Notes: generated by a model from the sequence alone, not told the origin. A stretch of DNA of 12,148 nucleotides from an uncultured Eubacteriales bacterium (GCA_900313475.1 OMRJ01000067.1:1-12148), one strand, 5' to 3'; positions 1 through 7,333 are shown, numbered from the stretch's first letter. A program made the numbers and translations.

Positions 1-737
1 TGGGATACGCGCGCGGTGTTTTAAATCAGGTAGGTAATATCGAGAATATCTTCAGAAAAAAGGCAAATGTCAAACGGCGTTTTTCCCTTTCAGCCCCGCG
101 TTCAAGCTATATCTGCGACGCTTTTTCTTCGTTTTCAAAGGTTATTTCCGATTACGGAGACATTGAGGTATTTTACCGCGAAACAAATTCAATGAATACG
201 GTGAAAGATGTTGTTCAGGATGATTTCCGTCTCGGAATAGTCCGATATGCGAGTGAATTTGACAGATATTATAAGTCAATGCTTGAAGAAAAAGGACTTG
301 CATATGAATTTGTGAGTGAGTTCGGTTATGTGCTTCTGGTGGGAGTTAAAAGTCCGCTTGCACAGAAAAGCAATATTTCATTTGACGATCTTAAGGATTA
401 TATTGAGCTTTTACACGGTGACCCGTTTGTGCCGTTGCTGCCTTTTGCCGACTCAAAGAAAGCAGTGAAAAGCGATGACGGCAGCCGCCGCATTTATGTA
501 TTTGAAAGAGCGAGCCAATTTGAACTTCTGGCATCAAATACCGATACTTTCATGTGGGTTTCGCCGGTTCCGGAAAAAGTGCTGTCACGGTACGGTTTAT
601 GCCAGCTTATGTGTGATGCGAACGACAGATTGTATAAGGATGTACTCATCAGGAGGAAAGAATACACACTATCCGACCTTGACAAAAAATTTATAGAAAT
701 GCTTGTTGCAGCTGAACGTGATATGTTTAATCGATAA
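1..737 (+). CDS. LysR-family transcriptional regulator, C-terminal part (5' end outside window)
   Basis: The open frame runs unbroken from the first full codon at position 3 to TAA at 735-737, giving 244 visible residues. The window edge removes the N-terminus. The visible part starts in the linker helix (GVLNQVGNIENIF) and enters the effector-binding domain with FSLSAPRSSYICDAF, a typical LysR pattern where the second domain begins. LysR proteins are about 300 residues, so roughly the first 60 residues, including the helix-turn-helix, are missing. The Met at 192 is internal and is not the start, because the conserved segment lies upstream of it. The gene is co-directional with the hydrogenase cluster and ends 33 bases before the kinase-like gene. 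It may regulate that cluster; this is inferred from position only. The effector cannot be read from the sequence. Confidence 0.85.
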   Translation, partial: GYARGVLNQVGNIENIFRKKANVKRRFSLSAPRSSYICDAFSSFSKVISDYGDIEVFYRETNSMNTVKDVVQDDFRLGIVRYASEFDRYYKSMLEEKGLAYEFVSEFGYVLLVGVKSPLAQKSNISFDDLKDYIELLHGDPFVPLLPFADSKKAVKSDDGSRRIYVFERASQFELLASNTDTFMWVSPVPEKVLSRYGLCQLMCDANDRLYKDVLIRRKEYTLSDLDKKFIEMLVAAERDMFNR

Positions 738-770
738 AAATATGCAGTTGCTCTTGAGGAGGTTCAACGA

Positions 771-1508
771 ATGAATTTCGACAGGATAATAGCTGTCAGA
801 AACGACAAAACGGTATTCCGCGATTCCGATCGCTGCCTTAAGGTCTTTAACGACGGTTATTCCAAAGCGGATGTTTTAAACGAGGCTTTGAATCAGGCGA
901 GGCTCGAAGAAACGCCGCTTAATGTTCCCAAGGTGCTTGAGGTTACTGTTACCGACGGCAAGTGGACGCTTGTTTCCGAGTATATTAAAGGAAAAACGCT
1001 TGCGCAAATGATTAAGGACGAACCCGACCGGAAAGACGAATTTATTACGATGCTTGTCGGTTTGCAGATTGAAACGCAGCATACGGTTTGCCCCGGTTTG
1101 GTTTCTCTCAAAGAAAAAATAAGCAGAAATATATGTAAAACAGACCTCATTGCCACAATGCGATATGATCTTCACATGCGCCTTGAAGCGATGCACCGCG
1201 ACAATAAAGTGTGCCACTGTGATTTTGAACCTTCGAATATAATAATACGCGATGACGGTACGCCTTACATAATTGACTGGTCGCATGCCGCACAGGGTGA
1301 TCCGCCGGCGGACGCCGCAAGGACATATCTTCGTCTTTTTCTGGACGGCGATACAGACGGCGCGGAACGCTATCTGGAGGTTTACTGTGAAAAAAGCGGT
1401 GTTAAAAAAGAGCAGATTGAAAAATGGATTCCGCTCGTTGCCGCAGCGCAGAGCATAAGAGGGAATACCGCAGAGCGCGATACGCTTCATAAATGGATTG
1501 ACTGTTAA
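771..1508 (+). CDS. APH/protein-kinase-fold phosphotransferase (putative Ser/Thr kinase or small-molecule kinase)
   Basis: This 245-aa protein has the core of the APH/eukaryotic-like kinase fold. CLKVF carries a Lys at residue 24, in the place of the ATP-anchoring beta-3 lysine. The catalytic loop is HCDFEPSNI (His149, Asp151, Asn156), and the metal-binding motif is IIDW (Asp169), in the DW form common in APH enzymes. GAGGAGG at 756-762 lies 8 bases before the ATG and supports the start. There is no membrane segment or sensor domain. The gene sits 14 bases before two ferredoxins and upstream of a sensory hydrogenase and a PP2C phosphatase. Kinase and phosphatase genes are known neighbours of HydS-type hydrogenases, so it may be the kinase half of a phospho-switch. 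The substrate is unknown, and a small-molecule kinase remains possible. Confidence 0.8.
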   Translation: MNFDRIIAVRNDKTVFRDSDRCLKVFNDGYSKADVLNEALNQARLEETPLNVPKVLEVTVTDGKWTLVSEYIKGKTLAQMIKDEPDRKDEFITMLVGLQIETQHTVCPGLVSLKEKISRNICKTDLIATMRYDLHMRLEAMHRDNKVCHCDFEPSNIIIRDDGTPYIIDWSHAAQGDPPADAARTYLRLFLDGDTDGAERYLEVYCEKSGVKKEQIEKWIPLVAAAQSIRGNTAERDTLHKWIDC

Positions 1509-1522
1509 GGAGGAAAACAGAA

Positions 1523-1768
1523 ATGAAAATAACGGTATGCATCGGTTCATCTTGTCATATAAAAGGCTCAAGACAGGTGGTTGAACAGCTCCAAACACTT
1601 ATTCGCGAATACGGACTCGGCGATAAGGTAGAGCTTGCGGGCACGTTTTGCATGGGCAAATGCGATCAAGGTGTGTGTGTGACGATAGACGATACTTTTT
1701 TCTCTGTTGCGCCTGACGACGCAAAGGAGTTTTTTGTCGAAAATGTGCTTTCGAAGGTGGCAAGATGA
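1523..1768 (+). CDS. Thioredoxin-like [2Fe-2S] ferredoxin, copy 1
   Basis: This 81-aa soluble protein has the thioredoxin-like ferredoxin pattern of NuoE/HydC-type subunits: VCIGSSCHIKG with Cys6 and Cys11, then TFCMGKC with Cys43 and Cys47. These four Cys ligate one [2Fe-2S] cluster in the family. An extra Cys52 is present. It corresponds to the C-terminal cluster domain of NuoE without the helical N-terminal part. AAGGAGG at 1507-1513 overlaps the upstream stop and supports the ATG. Its stop overlaps the start of copy 2 (ATGA at 1765-1768), so the pair is probably translationally coupled. A likely role is one-electron transfer to or from the adjacent hydrogenases; the exact partner is inferred. 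Confidence 0.87.
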   Translation: MKITVCIGSSCHIKGSRQVVEQLQTLIREYGLGDKVELAGTFCMGKCDQGVCVTIDDTFFSVAPDDAKEFFVENVLSKVAR

Positions 1769-2013
1769 TTGTTCGGATATGCGTCGGTTCATCATGTCAT
1801 CTTAAAGGCTCGGAGACTCTTGTGAACCTTTTTCAGAATGCCATCGAAACGAACGGACTTGAAAATGAAATTACTCTGGCAGGAAGCTTCTGTACGGGCA
1901 GATGCAACCGCGAGGGGGTTACCGTAATGGTGGACGACGATGTTTTTACGGGTGTGACACCTGAAAAGTTTGAGGGTTTCTTTGCAGAGAATATACTTAA
2001 AAAGTTCAGATAA
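1765..2013 (+). CDS. Thioredoxin-like [2Fe-2S] ferredoxin, copy 2
   Basis: This 82-aa paralogue of the preceding protein shares its layout: ICVGSSCHLKG (Cys6, Cys11), then SFCTGRC (Cys43, Cys47). Both copies share the ELAG/TLAG turn before the second Cys pair and a FFxEN(V/I)L C-terminus, so they are probably a tandem duplication. It differs in the loop after Cys47 and lacks the extra Cys of copy 1. The start overlaps the previous stop by four bases, with AAGGTGG at 1754-1760 as ribosome binding site. It is expected to carry one [2Fe-2S] cluster and pass electrons to or from the downstream hydrogenases. No NuoF-like NAD(P)H-oxidising subunit is seen in the window, so a bifurcating complex is not supported here. 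Confidence 0.87.
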   Translation: MIVRICVGSSCHLKGSETLVNLFQNAIETNGLENEITLAGSFCTGRCNREGVTVMVDDDVFTGVTPEKFEGFFAENILKKFR

Positions 2014-2017
2014 AGTC

Positions 2018-2022
2018 GGGAG
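2018..2022 (+). promoter_or_regulatory. Ribosome binding site that fixes the HydS start
   Basis: GGGAG lies 9 bases before ATG at 2032. An in-frame TTG at 2023 is directly adjacent to it, too close to be used. The start at 2032 is therefore preferred, giving a protein that begins MECLTLKKSN. Confidence 0.6.
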
Positions 2023-2031
2023 TTGATTTTG

Positions 2032-3705
2032 ATGGAATGTCTGACGCTTAAAAAATCAAATTGCAAAAACTGTTATAAGTGCATACGGCACTGTCCCGTT
2101 AAATCAATACGTTTTTCGGGAAATCAGGCGTATATAATCGGTAACGAATGCATCATGTGCGGTCACTGTTTTGTCGTTTGTCCCCAGGATGCGAAACAGA
2201 TAGTGGATGAAACGGAAAAAGTTAAGGTTCTTTTGCAGTCGGGTGACCCCGTTATAGTGAGCATGGCACCATCATTTATCGCAAACTATGAGGGCATCGG
2301 AATCGAAGCAATGCGCGACGCCGTAAAAAAACTCGGATTTTTTGATGTCGAGGAAACGGCGATCGGCGCAACAATAGTGAAAAAAGAATATGAAAAACTG
2401 CTTTCCGACGGCACACACGATATTCTTATTTCCTCCTGCTGTCATTCGGTCAATCTGCTTATTCAAAAATACTTTCCCGATGTGATTCCTTATCTTGCGG
2501 ACGTAATGTCACCGATGCAGGCTCACTGTAAAGACATAAAAAGAAGATACCCCAATGCAAAGACCGTGTTTGTGGGTCCGTGCGTAGCAAAAAAAGACGA
2601 GGCGCAATATTATGAGGGCATTGTCGATGCGGTGCTGACATTTGATGAGCTTACGGCGTGGTTTAAATCCGAAGGAATTGAGCTTGAAAAGAAAAATGAC
2701 TGCGGCGACGAAGGGCTTGCAAGATTTTTCCCGACAACGGGCGGAATACTTAAAACCTTTACAGAGGCACCCGCCGATTACACATATATGGCGATTGACG
2801 GCACTGAAAACTGTATTGCGGCGCTTAAAGATATTGAAGAAGGCAGAATTCACAAGTGCTTTATTGAGATGTCGGCTTGTGCCGGCAGCTGTGTGGGCGG
2901 TCCCGTTATGGAAAAATTCCACCGCTCACCGATACGTGACTTCCTTTCCGTTTCGCATTTCGCAAAGAATAAAGATTTTAACGTTCGGCAGCCTGAGCCT
3001 GTTGAATTGCAAAAAAACTTCGCAGTCATACAAAAGAAGCTGCAGCCGCCGACGGAGACAGAAATCCGTGAGATTCTCCGTCAAATGGGGAAAATTAAAC
3101 CATCCGACGAACTTAACTGCGGCTCGTGCGGCTATGATACCTGCCGTGAAAAAGCTATTGCCATTTATCAGGGCAAGGCAGAGATTTCAATGTGTCTGCC
3201 ATATCTTAAGGATAAAGCCGAGAGCTTTTCCGACACAATAGTCAGAAACACACCTAACGGACTTATTGTTCTCAACGAAAAGCTTGAAGTTCAACAGATA
3301 AACAAAGCCGCGCTTAAAATAATGAACCTTCGTTTTGCCACCGATGTGCTCGGTGACGGTGTTGTTCGAATTATGGACACAACCGACTTCCTGACGGTAC
3401 TCAATACGGGTTCACGTATTGAGGGGAAGCGTGTTTACTTTGCCGAATATGAAAAATATGTTGAGGAAACTATAGTATACGACAAGGAGTTTCGCCTTCT
3501 TATATGCATTCTTCGCGATGTTACGGAGGAGGAAATGCAGAGAGAAAAGAAAGAGAGCATCAGCCGCCAAACAGTTGAAATAGCGGACAAGGTCGTTGAT
3601 AAGCAGATGCGTATAGTTCAGGAGATTGCATCGCTTTTGGGTGAAACGGCAGCCGAAACAAAGGTGGCGCTTTCAAAGCTTAAGGAGTCGATAAACAATG
3701 AATAA
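2032..3705 (+). CDS. hydS: Sensory-type [FeFe]-hydrogenase with C-terminal [4Fe-4S] and PAS domains (HydS type, group C)
   Basis: The protein is 557 aa. Residues 11-50 hold two [4Fe-4S] ferredoxin motifs (Cys11/14/17/21 and Cys40/43/46/50). The H-cluster domain follows with L1 SSCCHS (Cys136, Cys137), L2 GPCVAKKDE (Cys184) and L3 SACAGSC (Cys283, Cys287), so all four expected H-cluster Cys ligands and the neighbouring L1 Cys are present. Residues 363-388 form another Fe-S motif (CGSCGYDTC, then a distal Cys388). A PAS-like domain covers about 396-498, then a charged helical tail ends the protein. In known group C enzymes this architecture goes with low activity and H2 sensing, the signal passing through PAS. 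L1 has His where catalytic enzymes have Pro, and L3 has Ser two residues before Cys283 where Met is usual. Its end overlaps the phosphatase start by 8 bases, which suggests a coupled signalling pair. The sensing role is inferred from architecture and context. Confidence 0.88.
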   Translation: MECLTLKKSNCKNCYKCIRHCPVKSIRFSGNQAYIIGNECIMCGHCFVVCPQDAKQIVDETEKVKVLLQSGDPVIVSMAPSFIANYEGIGIEAMRDAVKKLGFFDVEETAIGATIVKKEYEKLLSDGTHDILISSCCHSVNLLIQKYFPDVIPYLADVMSPMQAHCKDIKRRYPNAKTVFVGPCVAKKDEAQYYEGIVDAVLTFDELTAWFKSEGIELEKKNDCGDEGLARFFPTTGGILKTFTEAPADYTYMAIDGTENCIAALKDIEEGRIHKCFIEMSACAGSCVGGPVMEKFHRSPIRDFLSVSHFAKNKDFNVRQPEPVELQKNFAVIQKKLQPPTETEIREILRQMGKIKPSDELNCGSCGYDTCREKAIAIYQGKAEISMCLPYLKDKAESFSDTIVRNTPNGLIVLNEKLEVQQINKAALKIMNLRFATDVLGDGVVRIMDTTDFLTVLNTGSRIEGKRVYFAEYEKYVEETIVYDKEFRLLICILRDVTEEEMQREKKESISRQTVEIADKVVDKQMRIVQEIASLLGETAAETKVALSKLKESINNE

Positions 3706-4870
3706 TCTTTGCGCAGACATCGGCTGGAAAAGTATAAACCATGAGGGCGAACAGCTTTGCGGCGACCATGTCGATATCGTTGAGCAAGGTGAAGATTCAA
3801 CAGTTATCGTCCTTGCCGACGGGCTCGGCAGCGGAGTTAAGGCGAGTATTCTTTCAACACTTACTTCAAAAATTATTTCAACACTTATGTCGGAGGGCAT
3901 TTCGCTTGAAGAATGCGTTTCTGCGATCGCCGCCACACTCCCGATATGCTCGGTTCGGGGAGTGGCTTATTCCACGTTTACCATAATTCATCTTATCAAT
4001 AATATATCCGCCGAAATTATTCAGTATGATAATCCGCCGGTTATTATGTTGCGTGATTTTACGCGGTACGATTATCCTAAACAGGAACTGAATATTGACG
4101 GCAAAAAGATTTATAAGTCCGTAATACAGCTCCGTGAAAACGATATCTTTATCGCTATGAGCGACGGCTGTCCTCATGCAGGGATCGGAACCGCGTTTAA
4201 CTTCGGTTGGAAGGTCGACGAAATTGCCGATTTTATGCAGTCCGTTGCGCCGGTGGGATACACGGCGAAAACACTGTCGACAATGCTTGTGGATGAGTGC
4301 AACAAGCTCTACGGGGCGCATCCCGGAGATGACGCCACAGCTTGTGTGGTTCGGGTAAGAAAGCGCTGCCCCGTGAACATCCTTTTCGGTCCCCCGCGGA
4401 ACCGTGACGACTGCAACAGGATGATGTCGCTGTTTTTCTCAAAAGAGGGCAAGCACATCGTATGCGGCGGCACAACCTCGTCTATTGTTTCAAAATATCT
4501 CGGTAAGCCCGTCAGGGCAAGTCTCAAATATGAGCGCAGCGACGTTCCGCCGATTGCGGAGATTGAAGGAGTGGATCTTGTCACAGAGGGCGTTATAACA
4601 ATTAACAAAGTGATTGAATATGCAAAAGACGCGCTCGGCTCCAATGAACTGTACGAAATATGGGGATATAAGCGCGACGGTGCTTCGCTTATTTGCAGAA
4701 TGCTCTTTGAAGAAGCTACGGACATTAATTTTTATGTAGGCAGAGCGGTTAATCCGGCTCATCAGAACCCTGATCTGCCGATAAACTTCAATATAAAAAT
4801 GAATCTCGTTGAGGAGCTTTCCGCCTGTTTGAAAAAAATGGGCAAGCGCATTAAGGTCAGCTATTTTTAA
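3698..4870 (+). CDS. SpoIIE/PP2C-family phosphatase with an uncharacterised C-terminal domain
   Basis: This 390-aa soluble protein has a PP2C-type (SpoIIE/RsbU) phosphatase core in about residues 1-222. Visible metal-site motifs are an early GDHVD (Asp23), ADGLGSG (Asp41-Gly42), SDG (Asp156) and GDDATACVVR (Asp211, Asp212). These enzymes remove phosphate from Ser/Thr of partner proteins, often anti-anti-sigma factors. Residues about 225-390 form an extra region I cannot assign; it contains ILFGPPRNRDDCNR, VCGGTTSSIVSKYLGK and VDLVTEGVITINK. There is no membrane segment or N-terminal sensor domain. The ATG overlaps the end of hydS, with AAGGAG at 3682-3687 inside hydS, so translation is probably coupled. 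This fits HydS controlling the phosphatase. The substrate is unknown; the kinase-like protein encoded upstream is the nearest candidate partner. Confidence 0.85.
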   Translation: MNNLCADIGWKSINHEGEQLCGDHVDIVEQGEDSTVIVLADGLGSGVKASILSTLTSKIISTLMSEGISLEECVSAIAATLPICSVRGVAYSTFTIIHLINNISAEIIQYDNPPVIMLRDFTRYDYPKQELNIDGKKIYKSVIQLRENDIFIAMSDGCPHAGIGTAFNFGWKVDEIADFMQSVAPVGYTAKTLSTMLVDECNKLYGAHPGDDATACVVRVRKRCPVNILFGPPRNRDDCNRMMSLFFSKEGKHIVCGGTTSSIVSKYLGKPVRASLKYERSDVPPIAEIEGVDLVTEGVITINKVIEYAKDALGSNELYEIWGYKRDGASLICRMLFEEATDINFYVGRAVNPAHQNPDLPINFNIKMNLVEELSACLKKMGKRIKVSYF

Positions 4871-4881
4871 GGAGGTCTACA

Positions 4882-6303
4882 ATGAGAAAATTCGATACAA
4901 AGGTTCAGTATTTAAAATACAAGGTTCTGCGCGAGGTTGCAAGGCATGCGTGGGATGATACGCTGCTTGACAGTATTTTTGAGATTCCCAAGACAATTGT
5001 CCCCGGAAACACGCCGACAATGCGCTGCTGCGTTTATAAAGAGCGTGCCATTCTCGGTGACAGAGTCAAACTCGCAATGGGCGGCGATAAGTCAAATCCC
5101 AATGTAATTGAGGTAATCGAAACGGCTTGTGACGAATGTCCGATGGGCGGATATGAAGTCACGAATGCATGCCGAGGCTGTCTTGCTCACCGCTGTGAGG
5201 ATGTGTGTCGCTTCGGAGCGCTTACTTTTGATGAAAACCATGTTGCGCATATTGATAAAACAAAATGCAAAGAGTGCGGTGCGTGCTCGCGAGTGTGCCC
5301 GTATACCGCTATTATCAGCAGAAAACGTCCGTGCGAAAACGCCTGCAAGGTCAAGGCAATTACCATGAACGAAGATCTGTCTGCACGTATCGACAACAGT
5401 AAATGTATTGAATGCGGTGCGTGCGTTTATCAGTGTCCGTTCGGCGCGATAACCGATAAATCGTATATTCTTGATGTTATCGACATAATTAAAAAGAGTA
5501 AAACGGAAAACTTCAAGGTCTTTGCGGTTGTAGCGCCGTCAATTTCAAGTCAGTTTACGTATGCAAGACTCGGTCAGGTTGTTAAAGGACTTAAAGAATT
5601 GGGCTTTCACACGGTAGTTGAGGCGGCACTCGGCGCGGATATGGTCGCTTTTGCAGAATCAAAGGAGCTTGCGGAAAAAGGTTTTCTTACAAGCTCATGC
5701 TGTCCGGCGTTTGTAAGCTATATCGAAAAAACTTTTCCCGATATGAAGCAGTTTGTTTCGCACAATCTTTCTCCTATGGCGGCAATTGCGAAGTATATCA
5801 AGGAGCATGAGGCTCCGTGCAGAGTTGTTTTTATAGGTCCGTGCACCGCAAAAAAGGCAGAGGTACAAAAAAAAGAAGTCAGCCGTTATGTTGACGCGGC
5901 GATGACCTTTGAAGAACTTCAGGCGCTGTTTGACAGCAAGGATATTGACATAATGACGCTCGGAGAGGATGTTCTTGATAACGCTTCGTATTTCGGACGG
6001 ATTTTCGCGAGAAGCGGCGGACTTTCCGATGCCGTTTGTCAGGGACTGAAAGAGCACGGCATTACCGATTTTGAATACAAGCCCTTTGCATGCGACGGTA
6101 TCGAAGCCTGTCGAACCGCGCTTTTTAAAAAAAGCAAAAACATGCTTGACGCCAATTTTATCGAGGGCATGGCTTGCGTCGGCGGCTGTATCGGCGGCGC
6201 GGGATGTCTCACTCACGGCGAAAAGAATAAAGCAGAGGTCGACAAATACGGTAAAGAGGCATACGAAAAAACAATTTCGGATGCTATTGCACTTCTCAAA
6301 TAA
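4882..6303 (+). CDS. hydA: [FeFe]-hydrogenase, ferredoxin-linked, group B-like
   Basis: The protein is 473 aa. The N-terminal half is Cys-rich: Cys97/100/105/109, Cys129/132/135/139, Cys151/155 and Cys175/178/181/185, enough for three [4Fe-4S] clusters. The H-cluster domain has L1 SSCCPAF (Cys273 for proton transfer, Cys274 as ligand), L2 GPCTAKKAE (Cys321) and L3 GMACVGGCIGGAGC (Cys432, Cys436). All expected H-cluster ligands are present, so it should be active in H2 production or uptake with ferredoxin, in the cytoplasm. TSxCCPAF, GPC in L2 and GGAG in L3 match group B rather than classical group A (TSCCPxW, MPC, GGGQ). There is no signal peptide and no flavin or NAD domain. AAGGAGG at 4869-4875, overlapping the previous stop, supports the start. 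It is the last gene of the operon and a likely target of the upstream sensory module. Confidence 0.9.
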   Translation: MRKFDTKVQYLKYKVLREVARHAWDDTLLDSIFEIPKTIVPGNTPTMRCCVYKERAILGDRVKLAMGGDKSNPNVIEVIETACDECPMGGYEVTNACRGCLAHRCEDVCRFGALTFDENHVAHIDKTKCKECGACSRVCPYTAIISRKRPCENACKVKAITMNEDLSARIDNSKCIECGACVYQCPFGAITDKSYILDVIDIIKKSKTENFKVFAVVAPSISSQFTYARLGQVVKGLKELGFHTVVEAALGADMVAFAESKELAEKGFLTSSCCPAFVSYIEKTFPDMKQFVSHNLSPMAAIAKYIKEHEAPCRVVFIGPCTAKKAEVQKKEVSRYVDAAMTFEELQALFDSKDIDIMTLGEDVLDNASYFGRIFARSGGLSDAVCQGLKEHGITDFEYKPFACDGIEACRTALFKKSKNMLDANFIEGMACVGGCIGGAGCLTHGEKNKAEVDKYGKEAYEKTISDAIALLK

Positions 6304-6328
6304 TCTTTCGATCGGATAATAAAAAACG

Positions 6329-6369
6329 CACCGCAGCCGTTCCGTAAACGGTTTTTGCGGTGTTTTTTT
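6329..6369 (+). terminator. Bidirectional intrinsic terminator between convergent operons
   Basis: The outer stem CACCGCA (6329-6335) pairs with TGCGGTG (6356-6362). An inner stem CCGTT (6337-6341) pairs with AACGG (6347-6351). Seven T follow at 6363-6369, terminating the hydrogenase operon. On the opposite side, six A at 6321-6326 read as T on the minus strand, so the same hairpin can stop the convergent operon whose last gene ends at 6392. Confidence 0.88.
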
Positions 6370-6391
6370 ATATCGGAATACGAATGTAAGA

Positions 6392-7333
6392 CTACACGCA
6401 ACGGAAAATGTTTTCATTTCGAAGCCGCGCGTCGGAAATCAAATTGTTAATTGCAAAAGCGGCGCGTTCAAGGTCGCTCTCTTTTGCGTCGGGAAAGACA
6501 ACGGCGGTCTTTCTGCATAAGATATCGGTGATGCTCTCAATGCATTCAAGTTTGTTGTCGATATATTCATAACCGTTCGGGTGTGTTATCAGGTATGTAA
6601 GCTTTTCGCAAGTATTCTCCCCGTCGGGCAGGTCGCGCATCGCGCGGTATTTCCACTTGAAATACGGTTGATATTTTCCGCTGAGAAGAAAGAAAGCGTT
6701 TGTTGCGGCTTTTTCAAATTCAAACAGCGTTAACTGTGCCGCACCGTTTTCTCCGCGAGAAACGGAGCGCAGATAATTATATTTGCCGCTCTGTGCAGCG
6801 TAAGCGAGATTGCCGGCAAGCCGTTTCAGTACAGCGTCGCGCGGCATACTTGCGAGGGAAGCGCGTATTTGCGAAAAGGCACCGAAATTGTCAAAAAAAA
6901 CACGCCCGTTCACAGCCTCCGCAAGATAAAATTCAGGCGTGCGAAGCCATGCTTCAAGCGTGAGTCTGCCGTCGGCAAAGCCTGTTTTTGAGCGATAAAA
7001 ATCACCGGTCTTAATTACGCCGTGTCTGTTTCCGCCCGCAGGGTTAACCTTCTGACGTTTGAATCCGCAAAACTCATCGGGAAGCTTTGCGTATTCACGT
7101 TCAAGCTTAAACAAATCGGCGCGTGAAATCAAATTGTCGTCATCCGGAACAAATATACAGAACCCCGGTTCAAAGTCGTGATCGGTCGATGCTTCGTCGT
7201 CGTAGCCGAAGCATTCCGAGCCTGAGCCGACAAGTCCCGCTGCAAGATACGGCATAAGATCACCGAATTTGCTTTTGAGCATCGGCATGCCAAACTCATT
7301 AAAATAGCTTTCCGAAAGCTCAAGACCCTTCAT
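6392..7333 (-). CDS. DUF4037-domain, nucleotidyltransferase-like protein
   Basis: This 313-aa protein starts with a nucleotidyltransferase-like pattern: GSGSE (residues 36-40), FGYDDEAS, then DHDFEPGF with Asp51 and Asp53 in the place of the metal-binding DxD pair. This combination is characteristic of DUF4037 proteins, whose function is not established. The rest is probably helical and holds no motif I can name. The ATG at 7331-7333 overlaps the end of the TPR gene by 14 bases, so the two are co-translated. The ribosome binding site is weak (CGGAG at 7341-7345), consistent with coupling. DUF4037 and TPR genes are often adjacent in Clostridia, which suggests joint action. Whether it transfers nucleotides, and to what, cannot be read from the sequence. 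Confidence 0.8.
   Translation of the reverse strand: MKGLELSESYFNEFGMPMLKSKFGDLMPYLAAGLVGSGSECFGYDDEASTDHDFEPGFCIFVPDDDNLISRADLFKLEREYAKLPDEFCGFKRQKVNPAGGNRHGVIKTGDFYRSKTGFADGRLTLEAWLRTPEFYLAEAVNGRVFFDNFGAFSQIRASLASMPRDAVLKRLAGNLAYAAQSGKYNYLRSVSRGENGAAQLTLFEFEKAATNAFFLLSGKYQPYFKWKYRAMRDLPDGENTCEKLTYLITHPNGYEYIDNKLECIESITDILCRKTAVVFPDAKESDLERAAFAINNLISDARLRNENIFRCV

Noticed and set aside
192..737. LysR gene starting at the Met at 192
   Set aside because: The frame is open from position 3, and the conserved FSLSAPRSSYICDAF segment lies upstream of 192, so this Met is internal.
876..1598. Minus-strand open frame opposite the kinase-like gene (240 codons)
   Set aside because: It crosses into the first ferredoxin gene and has no ribosome binding site or recognisable motif; the plus strand has intact kinase motifs.
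2023..2031. TTG start for HydS
   Set aside because: The only Shine-Dalgarno sequence (2018-2022) directly abuts it; ATG at 2032 has proper spacing.
1523..6303. Electron-bifurcating HydABC hydrogenase
   Set aside because: No NuoF-like flavin/NAD subunit is present, and neither hydrogenase has the extended N-terminal architecture of the trimeric enzyme.
5695..6417. Minus-strand open frame opposite the HydA C-terminus (240 codons)
   Set aside because: It overlaps the terminator and the H-cluster motifs on the other strand and has no family similarity I can see.
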